A DNA stretch of 64,000 nt from Chitinophaga varians (GTDB taxonomy: Bacteria; Bacteroidota; Bacteroidia; Chitinophagales; Chitinophagaceae). The translations under genes and the position numbers were made by a program. The notes under the pieces are model-generated. The model was not told the DNA's origin. It did no database searches and saw only the letters and a program-made list of their open reading frames with translations. The stretch lies in the NCBI RefSeq assembly GCF_014529945.1, contig NZ_JACVFB010000003.1, forward strand, positions 1,054,001-1,118,000, written 5' to 3'. Positions 1 to 8,312 of the stretch are shown piece by piece (within the stretch, counting starts at the first letter, position 1; each line of letters begins with the position of its first letter).

Positions 1-1050
1 AATATCCGGCAGGCCGCCCGGTCCAATGTAAAAACCAGGCTTACTTTCGGCGCCAACTTTCTATCACGTATCGAGAAATTCGACATCACCAGTATCAACC
101 TCTCCTATGGCTACGACTGGAATGAAAGCCTGTACAAACGCTGGATAGTAAAACCATTCACCCTCAACTATGTGGGGGTAAACCTTGATCCTAACTTTAA
201 AGCTTCAACTGTAGACCCCAACCCATACCTGAAACGCAGCTTTGAGCCGGCACTGATCGGTGGGGAAAGTGTTTCGTTCATTTACAGCAACAATGACCTG
301 CTGCACCAACGGCACTACAGCTACTTCAGGGCTAATATCGAAGAATCAGGATTGTGGCTGAATGGTATCAACAGTCTGGTGGATATGGCGACCGGCAAAA
401 GATCAAATATTGAATCTCTCACCAAAGTAAATATTTCCAATTTTGTGAAGATGGAGGCCGATTACCGTCACTATTGGCGGCTGGGCGTTCATAGCGGGTT
501 GGCAACAAGGTTATATGCAGGTGTGGGTATCCCTTACAGCTCTTCCAGCGTGTTGCCTTACGTAAGGCAGTTTACCTCCGGCGGGCCCAATAGCATCCGC
601 GCTTTCCGTTTACGTACACTGGGCCCCGGCTCTTACAAAGACACCTCTTCCAGTGCGCAGATATTCCCGGACCAAACCGGCGATATGAAACTGGAAGGCA
701 ACGTGGAATACCGTTTCGATCTGTTACGAATGTTTGGCGGCACCATCAACCTTAAAGGCGCCACCTTCCTCGATATGGGCAATATCTGGATGATCAAGAA
801 AGATCTTACCAGGCCCGGCTCCGAATTCCGCTTCGATCAGCTCTATCACGATCTGGCCATCGGTACCGGCGCCGGCCTGAGACTGGATTTCTCCTTCTTC
901 CTGATCCGCCTCGACTGGGGTATCCCGCTGAAAGTACCTTATTACACCGACAGCAAAAACGGTTGGTACATCAGCGAGTGGGACCTGGGAAACAGCAGAT
1001 GGCGCAGGAACAATATTATCTGGAATATCGCTATTGGTTATCCGTTTTAG
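1..1050 (+). CDS. Omp85-family outer-membrane assembly protein (TamL/BamA-like), C-terminal part
   Basis: The reading frame is already open at base 1, so the true start lies outside the window; about 349 residues are visible. They are rich in alternating hydrophobic/polar beta-strands and end in a C-terminal Phe, as outer-membrane barrels do. A GG-PNSIRAF-R segment fits the conserved VRGF-type loop of the Omp85 barrel, and is followed by LRTLGPGSY. Members of this family insert or translocate proteins at the outer membrane; in Bacteroidota the TamL lipoproteins have this type of C-terminus. The N-terminal POTRA domains that would separate BamA from TamL are not visible. The stop overlaps the end of the convergent truB by 20 bases. 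Confidence 0.8.
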   Translation, partial: NIRQAARSNVKTRLTFGANFLSRIEKFDITSINLSYGYDWNESLYKRWIVKPFTLNYVGVNLDPNFKASTVDPNPYLKRSFEPALIGGESVSFIYSNNDLLHQRHYSYFRANIEESGLWLNGINSLVDMATGKRSNIESLTKVNISNFVKMEADYRHYWRLGVHSGLATRLYAGVGIPYSSSSVLPYVRQFTSGGPNSIRAFRLRTLGPGSYKDTSSSAQIFPDQTGDMKLEGNVEYRFDLLRMFGGTINLKGATFLDMGNIWMIKKDLTRPGSEFRFDQLYHDLAIGTGAGLRLDFSFFLIRLDWGIPLKVPYYTDSKNGWYISEWDLGNSRWRRNNIIWNIAIGYPF

Positions 1051-1726
1051 GCGCGCTGTTAGCAGATATGAATGCGTCCATGTCGATCGCTTCTTCCAGC
1101 CTGAAAGCACCGATGCGGGTACGGCATAAGCTGCTCAGATAGGCTCCGCAGCCTAATGCAGCGCCATAATCGTTGGCCAGGGAACGTATATACGTGCCCG
1201 TGCTGCATACCACGCGGAAGTGCACAACAGGCAATTCTATTTTAGTGATCTCAAATTCGGAGATTGTGATCTTACGGGGCTCCACTTTCACGTCCACCCC
1301 TTTTCTGGCCAGCAGATAAATGGGTTTACCGTTTTGTTTAATGGCGGAGTGGATCGGCGGCAGCTGCATAATCTCCCCTAAAAAGCCTTCGGTAGCGGCT
1401 TTCAGGGCAGCCTCATCTATACCGGTAATCTCTTTGAAATTCTCCGGTTCAGATTCCTTGTCGAAAGTAGGAGTGGTAGCACCGAGGGTAAAGGTACCGG
1501 TGTACTCTTTCTCCTGAGCCTGGTATTCGTTGATCTTTTTGGTCATTTTACCGGTGCAGCAGATCAGCAATCCGGTAGCCAGCGGGTCTAAGGTGCCGGC
1601 ATGCCCTATTTTGGCTTTGGTTAAATTTCTTATTTTGCGTACTACATCAAAGGAAGTCCATGTCAGCGGTTTATTAACCAGTATTACAGCTCCTTCCTGG
1701 TATTTCGTCTTATCGGTTGTTTGCAT
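1031..1726 (-). CDS. truB: tRNA pseudouridine(55) synthase TruB
   Basis: It isomerises U55 to pseudouridine in the T-loop of tRNAs. The 231-residue protein has the TruB opening LVNKPLTWTSFDVV (about 17-29) and the catalytic motif GHAGTLDPLATGLL, with the expected nucleophile Asp at position 47. The short length fits bacterial TruB forms without a large C-terminal PUA domain. The ATG lies only 5 bases downstream of a TATCTTTG box (1738-1731), so either the transcript is nearly leaderless or the box is coincidental. The gene is convergent with the Omp85 gene and overlaps its last 20 bases. Confidence 0.95.
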   Translation of the reverse strand: MQTTDKTKYQEGAVILVNKPLTWTSFDVVRKIRNLTKAKIGHAGTLDPLATGLLICCTGKMTKKINEYQAQEKEYTGTFTLGATTPTFDKESEPENFKEITGIDEAALKAATEGFLGEIMQLPPIHSAIKQNGKPIYLLARKGVDVKVEPRKITISEFEITKIELPVVHFRVVCSTGTYIRSLANDYGAALGCGAYLSSLCRTRIGAFRLEEAIDMDAFISANSAPKTDNQ

Positions 1727-1730
1727 CCCG

Positions 1731-1738
1731 CAAAGATA
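1731..1738 (-). promoter_or_regulatory. Candidate -7 box for truB
   Basis: TATCTTTG on the minus strand matches the Bacteroidota consensus TAnnTTTG. I see no clear -33 TTTG at 19-21 bases. The box ends 5 bases before the truB ATG, which would give a leaderless or near-leaderless mRNA. Confidence 0.4.
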
Positions 1739-1856
1739 GCTAAATCACGTTTAGCGCACCATATCCTGACTAACTACCGGTTATATAGTAAAATATTATA
1801 ACCAATAACTATTAAAAGCTTGAAGCTTTTGCATAAATTCACGCAATTTTGCTAAC

Positions 1857-2654
1857 ATGTCATTAGAACACCATAAGAATGCTACGCTCCGTTATCAGCA
1901 ACAGGTAGACAACTCCCGCGATTACGTGGTGCCATTTATCCAGCAGGAATTTCCGCAGCTGGAAGGCCTGCGTGTCATGGAAGTGGGCTGTGGTGAGGGC
2001 GGTGTGCTCACACCTTTGCTGGAAAAAGGCTGCCACTGTGTGGGAGTAGACCTGGCGCCGGCCAGGATAGAACTGGCCAGAAGTTTTCTGGGGAAATATG
2101 AAACGACCGGACAACTGAAGCTGATTGCCAAAAATATTTATGATGTTGATTTTCTGGGAGAATTCCGCAACTCTTTCGATGTGATCATCCTCAAAGACGC
2201 CATCGAACATATACCCGACCAGGAGAAGATCGTAGGCCACCTCAAACAGCTGCTCACGCCACGCGGACAGGTATACTTTGGGTTTCCGCCCTGGTATATG
2301 CCTCATGGCGGACACCAGCAGATCTGTCATAATAAATTCCTGAGCATGGTGCCTTATATCCACCTGCTGCCTAAACCAGTTTACCGTGGCGTGCTCCGGA
2401 TGTTCGGGGAAGAAAACGATATCGTTCAGGAGCTGATGGATGTGAAGTCCACCGGCATCTCCATCGAACGGTTCGAGCGAATCGTAAAACGTCAGGGCTA
2501 TAAAATTACACAGCGCCGCTTTTACCTGATCAATCCCATTTACAAATACAAGTTCAATGTCAGCGCCCGTGAGCAGTGGAAGCCGGTGTCGGCCATCCCC
2601 TATGTGCGCGATTTTGTGACGACGTGTATGTATTATATGATCAAACCGGTATAA
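1857..2654 (+). CDS. Class I SAM-dependent methyltransferase
   Basis: The 265-residue protein has a Rossmann-type methyltransferase core. Motif I is VMEVGCGEGG (40-49), binding S-adenosylmethionine. It is followed by GVDLAP (motif II acidic residue) and DVIILKDAIEHIPD, a post-motif typical of Methyltransf_11/UbiE-like small-molecule methyltransferases. The C-terminal half (FGFPPWYMPHGGHQQ, later basic and aromatic) is not diagnostic, so the substrate is unknown. The gene stands alone, divergent from truB and convergent with aroE; a large hairpin repeat fills the gap to aroE. Confidence 0.8.
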   Translation: MSLEHHKNATLRYQQQVDNSRDYVVPFIQQEFPQLEGLRVMEVGCGEGGVLTPLLEKGCHCVGVDLAPARIELARSFLGKYETTGQLKLIAKNIYDVDFLGEFRNSFDVIILKDAIEHIPDQEKIVGHLKQLLTPRGQVYFGFPPWYMPHGGHQQICHNKFLSMVPYIHLLPKPVYRGVLRMFGEENDIVQELMDVKSTGISIERFERIVKRQGYKITQRRFYLINPIYKYKFNVSAREQWKPVSAIPYVRDFVTTCMYYMIKPV

Positions 2655-2664
2655 TGCTCGCGAG

Positions 2665-2841
2665 CTCGCTGGGCTCACGCAAAGGCGCAAAGCAGCAAAG
2701 ACGCAAAGATTTTTTAAGTTTTAAATAAGAAAGCAAAGGAGCGAAGATCAACATTAAATCTTCGCTCCTTTGCTTTCTTTGTTTTCTTATTTATTGCCTT
2801 TGCGTCTTTGCTGCTTTGCGCCTTTGCGTGAACCCGGCGAG
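2665..2841. repeat. Octamer-built palindromic element, copy 1
   Basis: This is a long imperfect inverted repeat that fills the gap between two convergent genes. Its arms are runs of degenerate 8-mers of the form NNGCAAAG (ACGCAAAG, GCGCAAAG, CAGCAAAG, ACGCAAAG), mirrored on the right arm. An inner hairpin (GCAAAGGAGCGAAG against CTTCGCTCCTTTGC) sits at the centre. The arms extend outward into CTCGC-GGG-TCACGC on both sides. The 8-base period rules out coding. A second copy lies at 15488-15635, also between convergent genes, which suggests a bidirectional terminator or a REP/MITE-like mobile palindrome. Confidence 0.85.
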
Positions 2842-2843
2842 GG

Positions 2844-3575
2844 CTATGCATTCCAGATATCCCACGAAGCCTCCGCCTGCAGGATCAGCATCTCATGGCC
2901 GTTTTTGATAACCGCGCCCTGTGCAGCGCCTTTCTGCAGAAAGAGCGTTTCCGCCGGATTATACACCAGATCATACAACAGATGACGGGAGGTGATGTAT
3001 TCGTAAGGAATATCCGGACAGGCGTCGACGTTAGGATACATTCCCAGCGGCGTGGTATTGATGATCAACGTGTAAGTCTCCATGGTGGCCTGGTCCAGCG
3101 AATGATAGGCCACCGTCCCGTTAGCGGGCGTACGGCTGGCCACCAGATAGTCGATGTTTATTTCCTGCAAAGCATACATCACTGCTTTGGCCGCACCGCC
3201 GGTACCCAGTACAAGCGCTTTGTGGTGATGCGGTTGCAGCAAAGGCTGCAGGGAATCGCGAAACCCGATCACATCGGTATTAAAGCCTTTCTTTTTACCG
3301 TCTTTAAACCGGATACAGTTGACCGCACCAATTTGGGAGGCAGCATCGCTGAGCTCATCGAGGTAAGGGATCACCTGTTCTTTGTAGGGAATGGTGACAT
3401 TCAGGCCGCACAGGTCCGGATGCTGTGCCAGCAATGCCGGGAACTCAGTGATAGCAGGTATCGGGAAGGTTTCATACTGATGCCCGGCAATATGTTCTTC
3501 TTCAAATTTTTTGGTAAAAAAACCTTTGGAGAAAGAGTGGCTGAGCGGATACCCAATAAGGCCGTATGTTTTCAT
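2844..3575 (-). CDS. aroE: Shikimate dehydrogenase
   Basis: It catalyses the NADPH-dependent reduction of 3-dehydroshikimate to shikimate in chorismate synthesis. The 243-residue protein begins with the substrate-binding GYPLSHSFSKGFF and has NVTIPYKEQV with the catalytic Lys at 65. DELSDAASQIGAVN carries the partner Asp. The nucleotide-binding turn is LGTGGAAKAV. It is slightly shorter than the E. coli enzyme (272), as is common in Bacteroidota. It follows comA on the same strand after a hairpin terminator, so the two may be separate transcripts. Confidence 0.93.
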   Translation of the reverse strand: MKTYGLIGYPLSHSFSKGFFTKKFEEEHIAGHQYETFPIPAITEFPALLAQHPDLCGLNVTIPYKEQVIPYLDELSDAASQIGAVNCIRFKDGKKKGFNTDVIGFRDSLQPLLQPHHHKALVLGTGGAAKAVMYALQEINIDYLVASRTPANGTVAYHSLDQATMETYTLIINTTPLGMYPNVDACPDIPYEYITSRHLLYDLVYNPAETLFLQKGAAQGAVIKNGHEMLILQAEASWDIWNA

Positions 3576-3586
3576 GTGTTGTTTTT

Positions 3587-3647
3587 TAAAAAAGAAGAGA
3601 CCTGATTATTTAGAATGTTTTGTTGCATCATAAATAATCAGGTCTCT
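3587..3647 (-). terminator. Rho-independent terminator after comA
   Basis: Minus-strand hairpin with a 17-bp stem: AGAGACCTGATTATTTA pairs with its complement across a loop of about 17 bases, followed by a T-rich run (CTTCTTTTTT). It lies between the comA stop and the aroE start. Confidence 0.75.
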
Positions 3648-3669
3648 CATATATCATTCCTTTACGGAA

Positions 3670-4434
3670 TTATTCTTTGTCGAGAAACAGGTGGAAGGTA
3701 TCGCCTCTCAGGCCAACGCGCATCGCTTCGAGGGAGATCACTTCATTAGGGGCGAGGTTGCCGAGGTTGGCGTTGCAGCCTACCAGTTCCAGGAAGTAGA
3801 GCTGTTGCGCTTTCTGTGGTGCTTCCCAGATGATTTTTTCCGCCGGGATCTGGGTCAGGATTTCCTGTACCAGGCCTTCACGTACTTCACCGGTACCGCG
3901 GTAGATCCCTACGTTACCGCTTTCGCGGGCTTCTGCGATCACATAGGTAGCGCCGGCAGACAGTTCCGCTCTCATTAATTCGATCCATTTATAGGGAGGA
4001 ATAATATGTTCCGCGTCTTTGGAGCCTACTTCACTCAATACGAGGCCGATTTTGGACAGTTTTTCGATATAGCCGCATTTTTCCGCATGCGGGATGATGA
4101 TAGAACCATCAGACACCTCCATGTAACTGATACCGTAATCTTGCACCAGCTTCACATATTCATCAAACTGGTTACGGATGAGAAACGCTTCAAATAAAGT
4201 ACCGCCAAAATATACCGGAATGTTGGCCGACTGGTAAAGCTCAATTTTTGCGCGCAGGTTGGGCGTGACAAACGCAGTACCAAAGCCGAGTTTCAGGATA
4301 TCCACGTGAGGTCCCGACGCCGATAAAAAATTTCTTGCTTCTTCCAAACTAAGCCCCTTGTCCATCACCATGGTAAGCCCATGGGTGCGGGGTTTCTTCG
4401 TCCTTTCCGGGATTTGTGTCAGATTAAAATTCAT
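3670..4434 (-). CDS. comA: Phosphosulfolactate synthase (ComA family)
   Basis: The family adds sulfite to phosphoenolpyruvate to give (2R)-phospho-3-sulfolactate. The 254-residue protein carries the family landmarks in order: GLTMVMDKGL near the start, KLGFGTAF, PVYFGGTLFE, MEVSDGS, LSEVGSKD, EARESGNVGIYR, IIWEAPQKAQQ and ISLEAMRVGLRGDTF at the end. In methanogens this begins coenzyme M synthesis. A Bacteroidota cell has no coenzyme M, so a likely role here is to supply sulfolactate or cysteate for sulfonolipids; that is inference. The alpha-oxoamine synthase at 10154-11395 would be a suitable partner. The gene follows the TPR gene on the same strand with a 180-base gap. Confidence 0.88.
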   Translation of the reverse strand: MNFNLTQIPERTKKPRTHGLTMVMDKGLSLEEARNFLSASGPHVDILKLGFGTAFVTPNLRAKIELYQSANIPVYFGGTLFEAFLIRNQFDEYVKLVQDYGISYMEVSDGSIIIPHAEKCGYIEKLSKIGLVLSEVGSKDAEHIIPPYKWIELMRAELSAGATYVIAEARESGNVGIYRGTGEVREGLVQEILTQIPAEKIIWEAPQKAQQLYFLELVGCNANLGNLAPNEVISLEAMRVGLRGDTFHLFLDKE

Positions 4435-4616
4435 TTGAAATATTTTTATCTTCTTATTGGTCAGTAAAACACATACTATTTTTCACCCGGGCAAGTTGGG
4501 ATAGTGTAGCTGCAATTTTAGTAACCGGAAATACAATGGCTTATGTCCATGACAATTTAAAAAGCCGGCGCAAAAATAAGAAGACTATACTTTATTTTAA
4601 AAGTAAATAACATTGG

Positions 4617-6038
4617 TTAACGTTTCTTGCGGTATTGACCGATCAGGTCTACCACACTCACATGTTGTAAAATGGCGGGGTCCAGCTCCACCAGCTTCTT
4701 GAGGGCCTTGGGAGCCTGCTGCAGCGCGGTTTCCAGGTGCAGCAGTCCTTCTTTGGTCTTACCCTGCGCTATCAGGATAGCGGCCCGGTAGTATTGGAAT
4801 ACCGGTTTACGGCCGGCTTTTTCTTCAGCGGCGGCCAGCTGATCGAGCGCTTCTTCCAGAAAACCAAATACATACAAGCCTTTTACAAGCTCCTGCCACG
4901 GCTGCACGCTCTTTGGACGGATACGCACCGCATTCACGAAATAAAGCAGTGCGTCTTTCTCCTTGCCCAGCTGCAGGTAACATTCGCCGAGGCTCATATT
5001 GTATTCTGCGCTCTGTTTGTTTATTTTCAATGCGTTAAGCAGTGATTTGGCGGCATTGTCCCAGTTTTCCTCCATCATATAGGCCACGGCAATCTTGTAA
5101 AACAGCTTGTCGTCGTTGGGGCTCAGATGGGAAGCTTTCCGGTAGTAATAACGGGCCTGCGTATACTTGCGCTGCCGCTCATAACAATGTCCGATAGCCT
5201 CATAGATCACATCTTCCGGTTTGGCTATCTCCAGATGCTTCTGCAACACTTCAATGGCATCGGCATACTTACGTAAACGGATATAGGCATCGCCCATGTT
5301 ACGATAGGCGTAGTCAAACTTCTCGTCAATGGCTACTGCATACTGATAAGCATCTATCGCTTTCTCGTACAGTTTCAGCCCCTGATAGGCAGTACCCAGG
5401 TTAAACCACGCCAGGTGATTAAACGGATGCTCATCTATGATCCAGGTATGTAACCGGATACTTTCTTCGTTTCTGCCGGTAAACTCGGTCCAGAAGCAGA
5501 TCTTGTGCAACGCTTCCTCGTTATTGGGATCATGTTCCAGTGCCATTTTCAGGCAATCGAACACTTTCTCAAACTCTTCCCAGTCATCATATACGTCAGC
5601 CAGCTCCAGCAACAATTCCGTCTTGTCTTCTCCCTCAAACTGGTCAATCTGTTCATTCAGTACGTCCGCAGCCTTCTGATGCTGGTTCAGCGCCAGATAT
5701 ACGTCGGTCTGCAGGATATACAAATTGATATCGTTGCGGTCCAGCAAAGCGGCTTTGTCCAGTAAATGAAGGGCTTCTTTGTACTTTTTGGTTTCTATCA
5801 GTAAGTTGGCTTTTTTCAGAAGAAGTGCGGAAGAATAAGGAAACTGCTCTATGGCTATTTCGGCGGCCTGCAATGCAATCGGCATTTCATCCTGCTCGTC
5901 ATAATAGTCTATGATCTGCTCAAATGAGTCCTCGTCCAGAAAAGAGTGAGATTTACCCGCCCTCAGATTTTCAAACTGCTGCAACAAGTCTCTCAGATCA
6001 TCAAAATCCTCGTTTAAAAAAGAAAAATCTTTACTCAT
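4617..6038 (-). CDS. Tetratricopeptide repeat protein
   Basis: This 473-residue soluble protein lacks a signal peptide. After an acidic N-terminus (MSKDFSFLNEDFDDLRDLL) it consists almost entirely of 34-residue TPR units, for example AWFNLGTAYQGLKLYEKAIDAYQ and AYRNMGDAYIRLRKYADAIEVL. Such helical solenoids bind other proteins; no catalytic domain is visible. It heads a minus-strand run with comA and aroE, but nothing in the sequence ties its function to theirs. The partner is unknown. Confidence 0.85.
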   Translation of the reverse strand: MSKDFSFLNEDFDDLRDLLQQFENLRAGKSHSFLDEDSFEQIIDYYDEQDEMPIALQAAEIAIEQFPYSSALLLKKANLLIETKKYKEALHLLDKAALLDRNDINLYILQTDVYLALNQHQKAADVLNEQIDQFEGEDKTELLLELADVYDDWEEFEKVFDCLKMALEHDPNNEEALHKICFWTEFTGRNEESIRLHTWIIDEHPFNHLAWFNLGTAYQGLKLYEKAIDAYQYAVAIDEKFDYAYRNMGDAYIRLRKYADAIEVLQKHLEIAKPEDVIYEAIGHCYERQRKYTQARYYYRKASHLSPNDDKLFYKIAVAYMMEENWDNAAKSLLNALKINKQSAEYNMSLGECYLQLGKEKDALLYFVNAVRIRPKSVQPWQELVKGLYVFGFLEEALDQLAAAEEKAGRKPVFQYYRAAILIAQGKTKEGLLHLETALQQAPKALKKLVELDPAILQHVSVVDLIGQYRKKR

Positions 6039-6144
6039 TAATGTAAATATAAGACTTTTATGTATCCACCAATTCGCAGTATTTAAAACCGTTTATAAAT
6101 TTTTTAACATTTTATTAAGAATTTATTGTAATTTGCGTTAAGGA

Positions 6145-6180
6145 TTTGTTATATAATAGATCGAAAAGTTTGTATATTTG
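6145..6180 (+). promoter_or_regulatory. Candidate promoter for the 6188 gene
   Basis: TTTG at 6145-6148 and TATATTTG at 6173-6180 match the Bacteroidota -33 and -7 elements, with a 24-base spacer that is somewhat long. The box ends 7 bases before the ATG at 6188, implying a very short leader, and places the in-frame TTG at 6146 upstream of the transcript. Confidence 0.45.
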
Positions 6181-6187
6181 TGTTACA

Positions 6188-6583
6188 ATGAAAACGAAAA
6201 TTCACATATCCAGGACTTTTTCATTGTCCTGCCTTTTGGCGGGAGCTATGGCACTGTTCGCCATTAGCGCACTGGCAAATAACACCCTTTTGCCCACCGA
6301 TAATGAAAAAGACAAGGCGAAAAAGACCGATAACGTCCATTTCGTGTTGAATACCGCCATGCCCAAAACCAACCTCGCGCTTGACGCCGGTTACAGATTC
6401 ACAGGCAGCTACAATTCAAATTTTAAGTTCACCAATACCAATGTGATCAATTTCCAGTCTGTAATGTCCTATACCAAGGGCAATACGACTTATGTTGTGC
6501 CTTACACTGTACAACCCATACAGCCTCCGGGCAACATGAACTTTCAAAAACTGCAGATTATCCTGCCGCTTAAGAAAGGCTGA
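6188..6583 (+). CDS. Small secreted protein of unknown function
   Basis: I chose the ATG at 6188; an in-frame TTG 42 bases upstream would put extra residues before an obvious signal peptide and lies inside the promoter. The 131-residue product starts MKTKIHISRTFSLSCLLAG and has a hydrophobic stretch ending ALA, a good signal peptidase I site. The mature part is hydrophilic, Lys/Asp-rich at first and later Asn/Thr/Gln-rich (SYNSNFKFTNTNVINF). I do not recognise the family. A strong terminator follows directly, so it is monocistronic. Confidence 0.65.
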   Translation: MKTKIHISRTFSLSCLLAGAMALFAISALANNTLLPTDNEKDKAKKTDNVHFVLNTAMPKTNLALDAGYRFTGSYNSNFKFTNTNVINFQSVMSYTKGNTTYVVPYTVQPIQPPGNMNFQKLQIILPLKKG

Positions 6584-6611
6584 CCTTAACGTTTCTTCAA
6601 GTACAAATATG

Positions 6612-6658
6612 GGCCTATCAACAAGTTTAACAACTTCTTGATAGGCCTTTTTCTTTTT
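6612..6658 (+). terminator. Rho-independent terminator
   Basis: The stem GGCCTATCAA/TTGATAGGCC encloses an inner stem AAGTT/AACTT, followed by a T-rich tail (TTTTTCTTTTT). It ends the transcript of the small secreted protein at 6188. Confidence 0.85.
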
Positions 6659-6753
6659 AAATATCTGTCGGGAGATGCCAGGGCATGTATCGGCACCGGC
6701 TGCCGCTCACCGGAATATAGACCGGCTTCCCGGCCGGCGCCCCGGCGCTTACT

Positions 6754-7404
6754 TTACTGCATCGTTTTCAGCTCTTCCGGGCTCACGATCTTATAACCCG
6801 TCTTCGGCACATCAAAGTAAGAAGCAGGAATAGGATATAACTCTACCTTGGTGGCTATTACACGCATTTTGGAGCCCGTTTTGGTCACGATCTCGAATTC
6901 CAGAGGTATCCCTTTCAGGTTAACAAACCGGCGGTTATAATGCTTATTTTCGGGCACCAGATCGGGCGTATAGTACACTTCGAAGGTAGTGCCGTCCGGC
7001 ATCGTGCCAATGGTCTTTTTACAGGTGTAACCAGCGATCTGCCGGGTTTCGGCCTGGTCTTTAAACTGTACGTTCTCATACTGCTTCAACTCCTTTTCAT
7101 ACTGGCCCTTGTTAGCGCGGATAAGGTACTTGTTACCATGCTGGTCGATCAGCGTGGTCAGCGTTTCATCCTTACTGTTGATCAGGTAGGTGTATTTGAC
7201 AATATTGAAGTCCATATCTATCCTGCTCAGCTGGCCCCGCATATACTGGGTAAGCGTGCTTCCCTCCTGCATAGCGTCCATCTGGGCACGCTCAGGCGGC
7301 AGGTCTATCTTGTAAACGATCTTAGCGTCGGAAATAACGCGTTGTGCCAGTATAGGGCTGGTTATCCACAGCAGGAAATATGTTAAAAACAACCGGTATG
7401 ACAT
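6754..7404 (-). CDS. GLPGLI/DUF4412-like secreted protein
   Basis: The 216-residue product begins with a signal peptide (MSYRLFLTYFLLWITSPILAQ). The centre has the pattern RQIAGYTCKKTIGTMPDGTTFEVYYTPDL: a Cys followed by Lys residues and then a description of a 'target' compound, typical of the GLPGLI and DUF4412 families of Bacteroidota exported proteins, which also use a GIPLEFE-type segment as seen here. Their biochemical role is unknown; they are thought to sit in the periplasm or outer membrane. It lies just downstream of the enoyl-CoA hydratase gene on the same strand, with a 42-base gap. Confidence 0.65.
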   Translation of the reverse strand: MSYRLFLTYFLLWITSPILAQRVISDAKIVYKIDLPPERAQMDAMQEGSTLTQYMRGQLSRIDMDFNIVKYTYLINSKDETLTTLIDQHGNKYLIRANKGQYEKELKQYENVQFKDQAETRQIAGYTCKKTIGTMPDGTTFEVYYTPDLVPENKHYNRRFVNLKGIPLEFEIVTKTGSKMRVIATKVELYPIPASYFDVPKTGYKIVSPEELKTMQ

Positions 7405-7446
7405 AGTCGTGGTGTGTTGGTTAGTGGTGGTGACAGCCGGTACAGG

Positions 7447-8226
7447 TTACCATACCAGCTTTTCTTTATGCAAAAACGCAGCTATCCCGCGTTTACAGTC
7501 TTCATGTCCACGGGTGGCAGCATTCAGTTCAGCTGCATGCTCCAGTCCGTCTTTTATAGGTAAGTCCAACACTGTGCCAATCAATTTTTTGGTCACTTTC
7601 AGGGAGTTGCCGGATGCATCGTTACATAAGCCGGCAGCCACTTTGGCTACATATTCCTTCATTTCCCCGGCAGGTACTACCGCGGTGATCAGACCATCGC
7701 GGGCGGCTTTTTCGGCGGCCACCAACCTGCCGGTCAATAGTAATTCCCGCGCCCTGCCCTCTCCTATTTTCCTGACCAGGAAAACAGCTACCAGCGCTGG
7801 TATAAACCCGATTTTCACTTCGGTATATCCCATCATGGCTTCGGGCACGGCATAACTCAGGTCGCAAACGGTCACCAGTCCACAGCCTCCGGCTACGGCA
7901 TGGCCCTCCACCTGGGCTATTACTACCTTATCGAGCAAATAAATCTCCTGAAACAACTGCATCAACTCCCGCGAGTCCGCGAGGTTTTCATCATAGGTGT
8001 TTTGCTGCAACTGCTGCAGGTATTCCAGGTCTGCCCCGGCACAGAAAGCCTCTCCGTTACCTTTCAGTACAATCACTTTCACCCCTTCATCTGCGGCAGC
8101 CCGGGCAAATGCCTGCCGAAGCTCCGCTACCAGCTGGCCATTCAGCGCATTGCGTTTGTCGGGCCGGTTCAGCGTGATCGTGGCGACACGGGACGCCACC
8201 TCATATTGCAACAAGTTGAATTCCAT
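7447..8226 (-). CDS. Enoyl-CoA hydratase/isomerase family protein
   Basis: The 259-residue crotonase-fold protein has RVATITLNRPDKRNALNG at the N-terminus, the CoA-binding AFCAGADLEYLQQL (oxyanion-hole motif) and VEGHAVAGGCGLVTVCDLSYA, where the second oxyanion-hole Gly sits. The member-specific catalytic acids cannot be assigned safely by eye. It could act in fatty-acid or leucine catabolism (methylglutaconyl-CoA hydratase-like). The following secreted-protein gene may be co-transcribed. Confidence 0.88.
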   Translation of the reverse strand: MEFNLLQYEVASRVATITLNRPDKRNALNGQLVAELRQAFARAAADEGVKVIVLKGNGEAFCAGADLEYLQQLQQNTYDENLADSRELMQLFQEIYLLDKVVIAQVEGHAVAGGCGLVTVCDLSYAVPEAMMGYTEVKIGFIPALVAVFLVRKIGEGRARELLLTGRLVAAEKAARDGLITAVVPAGEMKEYVAKVAAGLCNDASGNSLKVTKKLIGTVLDLPIKDGLEHAAELNAATRGHEDCKRGIAAFLHKEKLVW

Positions 8227-8243
8227 ATGGTAAAGAATTACGC

Positions 8244-8285
8244 AGTACGGATGGCCACCACGGTTGCCGGGTAACCATCCGTACT
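8244..8285 (-). terminator. Hairpin after the PafA gene
   Basis: The 11-bp stem AGTACGGATGG/CCATCCGTACT has a loop of about 20 bases and lies just downstream of the phosphatase stop. The T-run is poor (TGCGTAATTCTTT), so it may be a weak terminator or a simple palindrome. Confidence 0.45.
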
Positions 8286-8312
8286 TTCATGAGCAATATA
8301 AGGAATAAACTT

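Noticed and set aside
2770..2985. Short plus-strand frame across the palindromic repeat
   Set aside because: It lies mostly in the octamer repeat, whose 8-base period is not compatible with coding, and overlaps the end of aroE.
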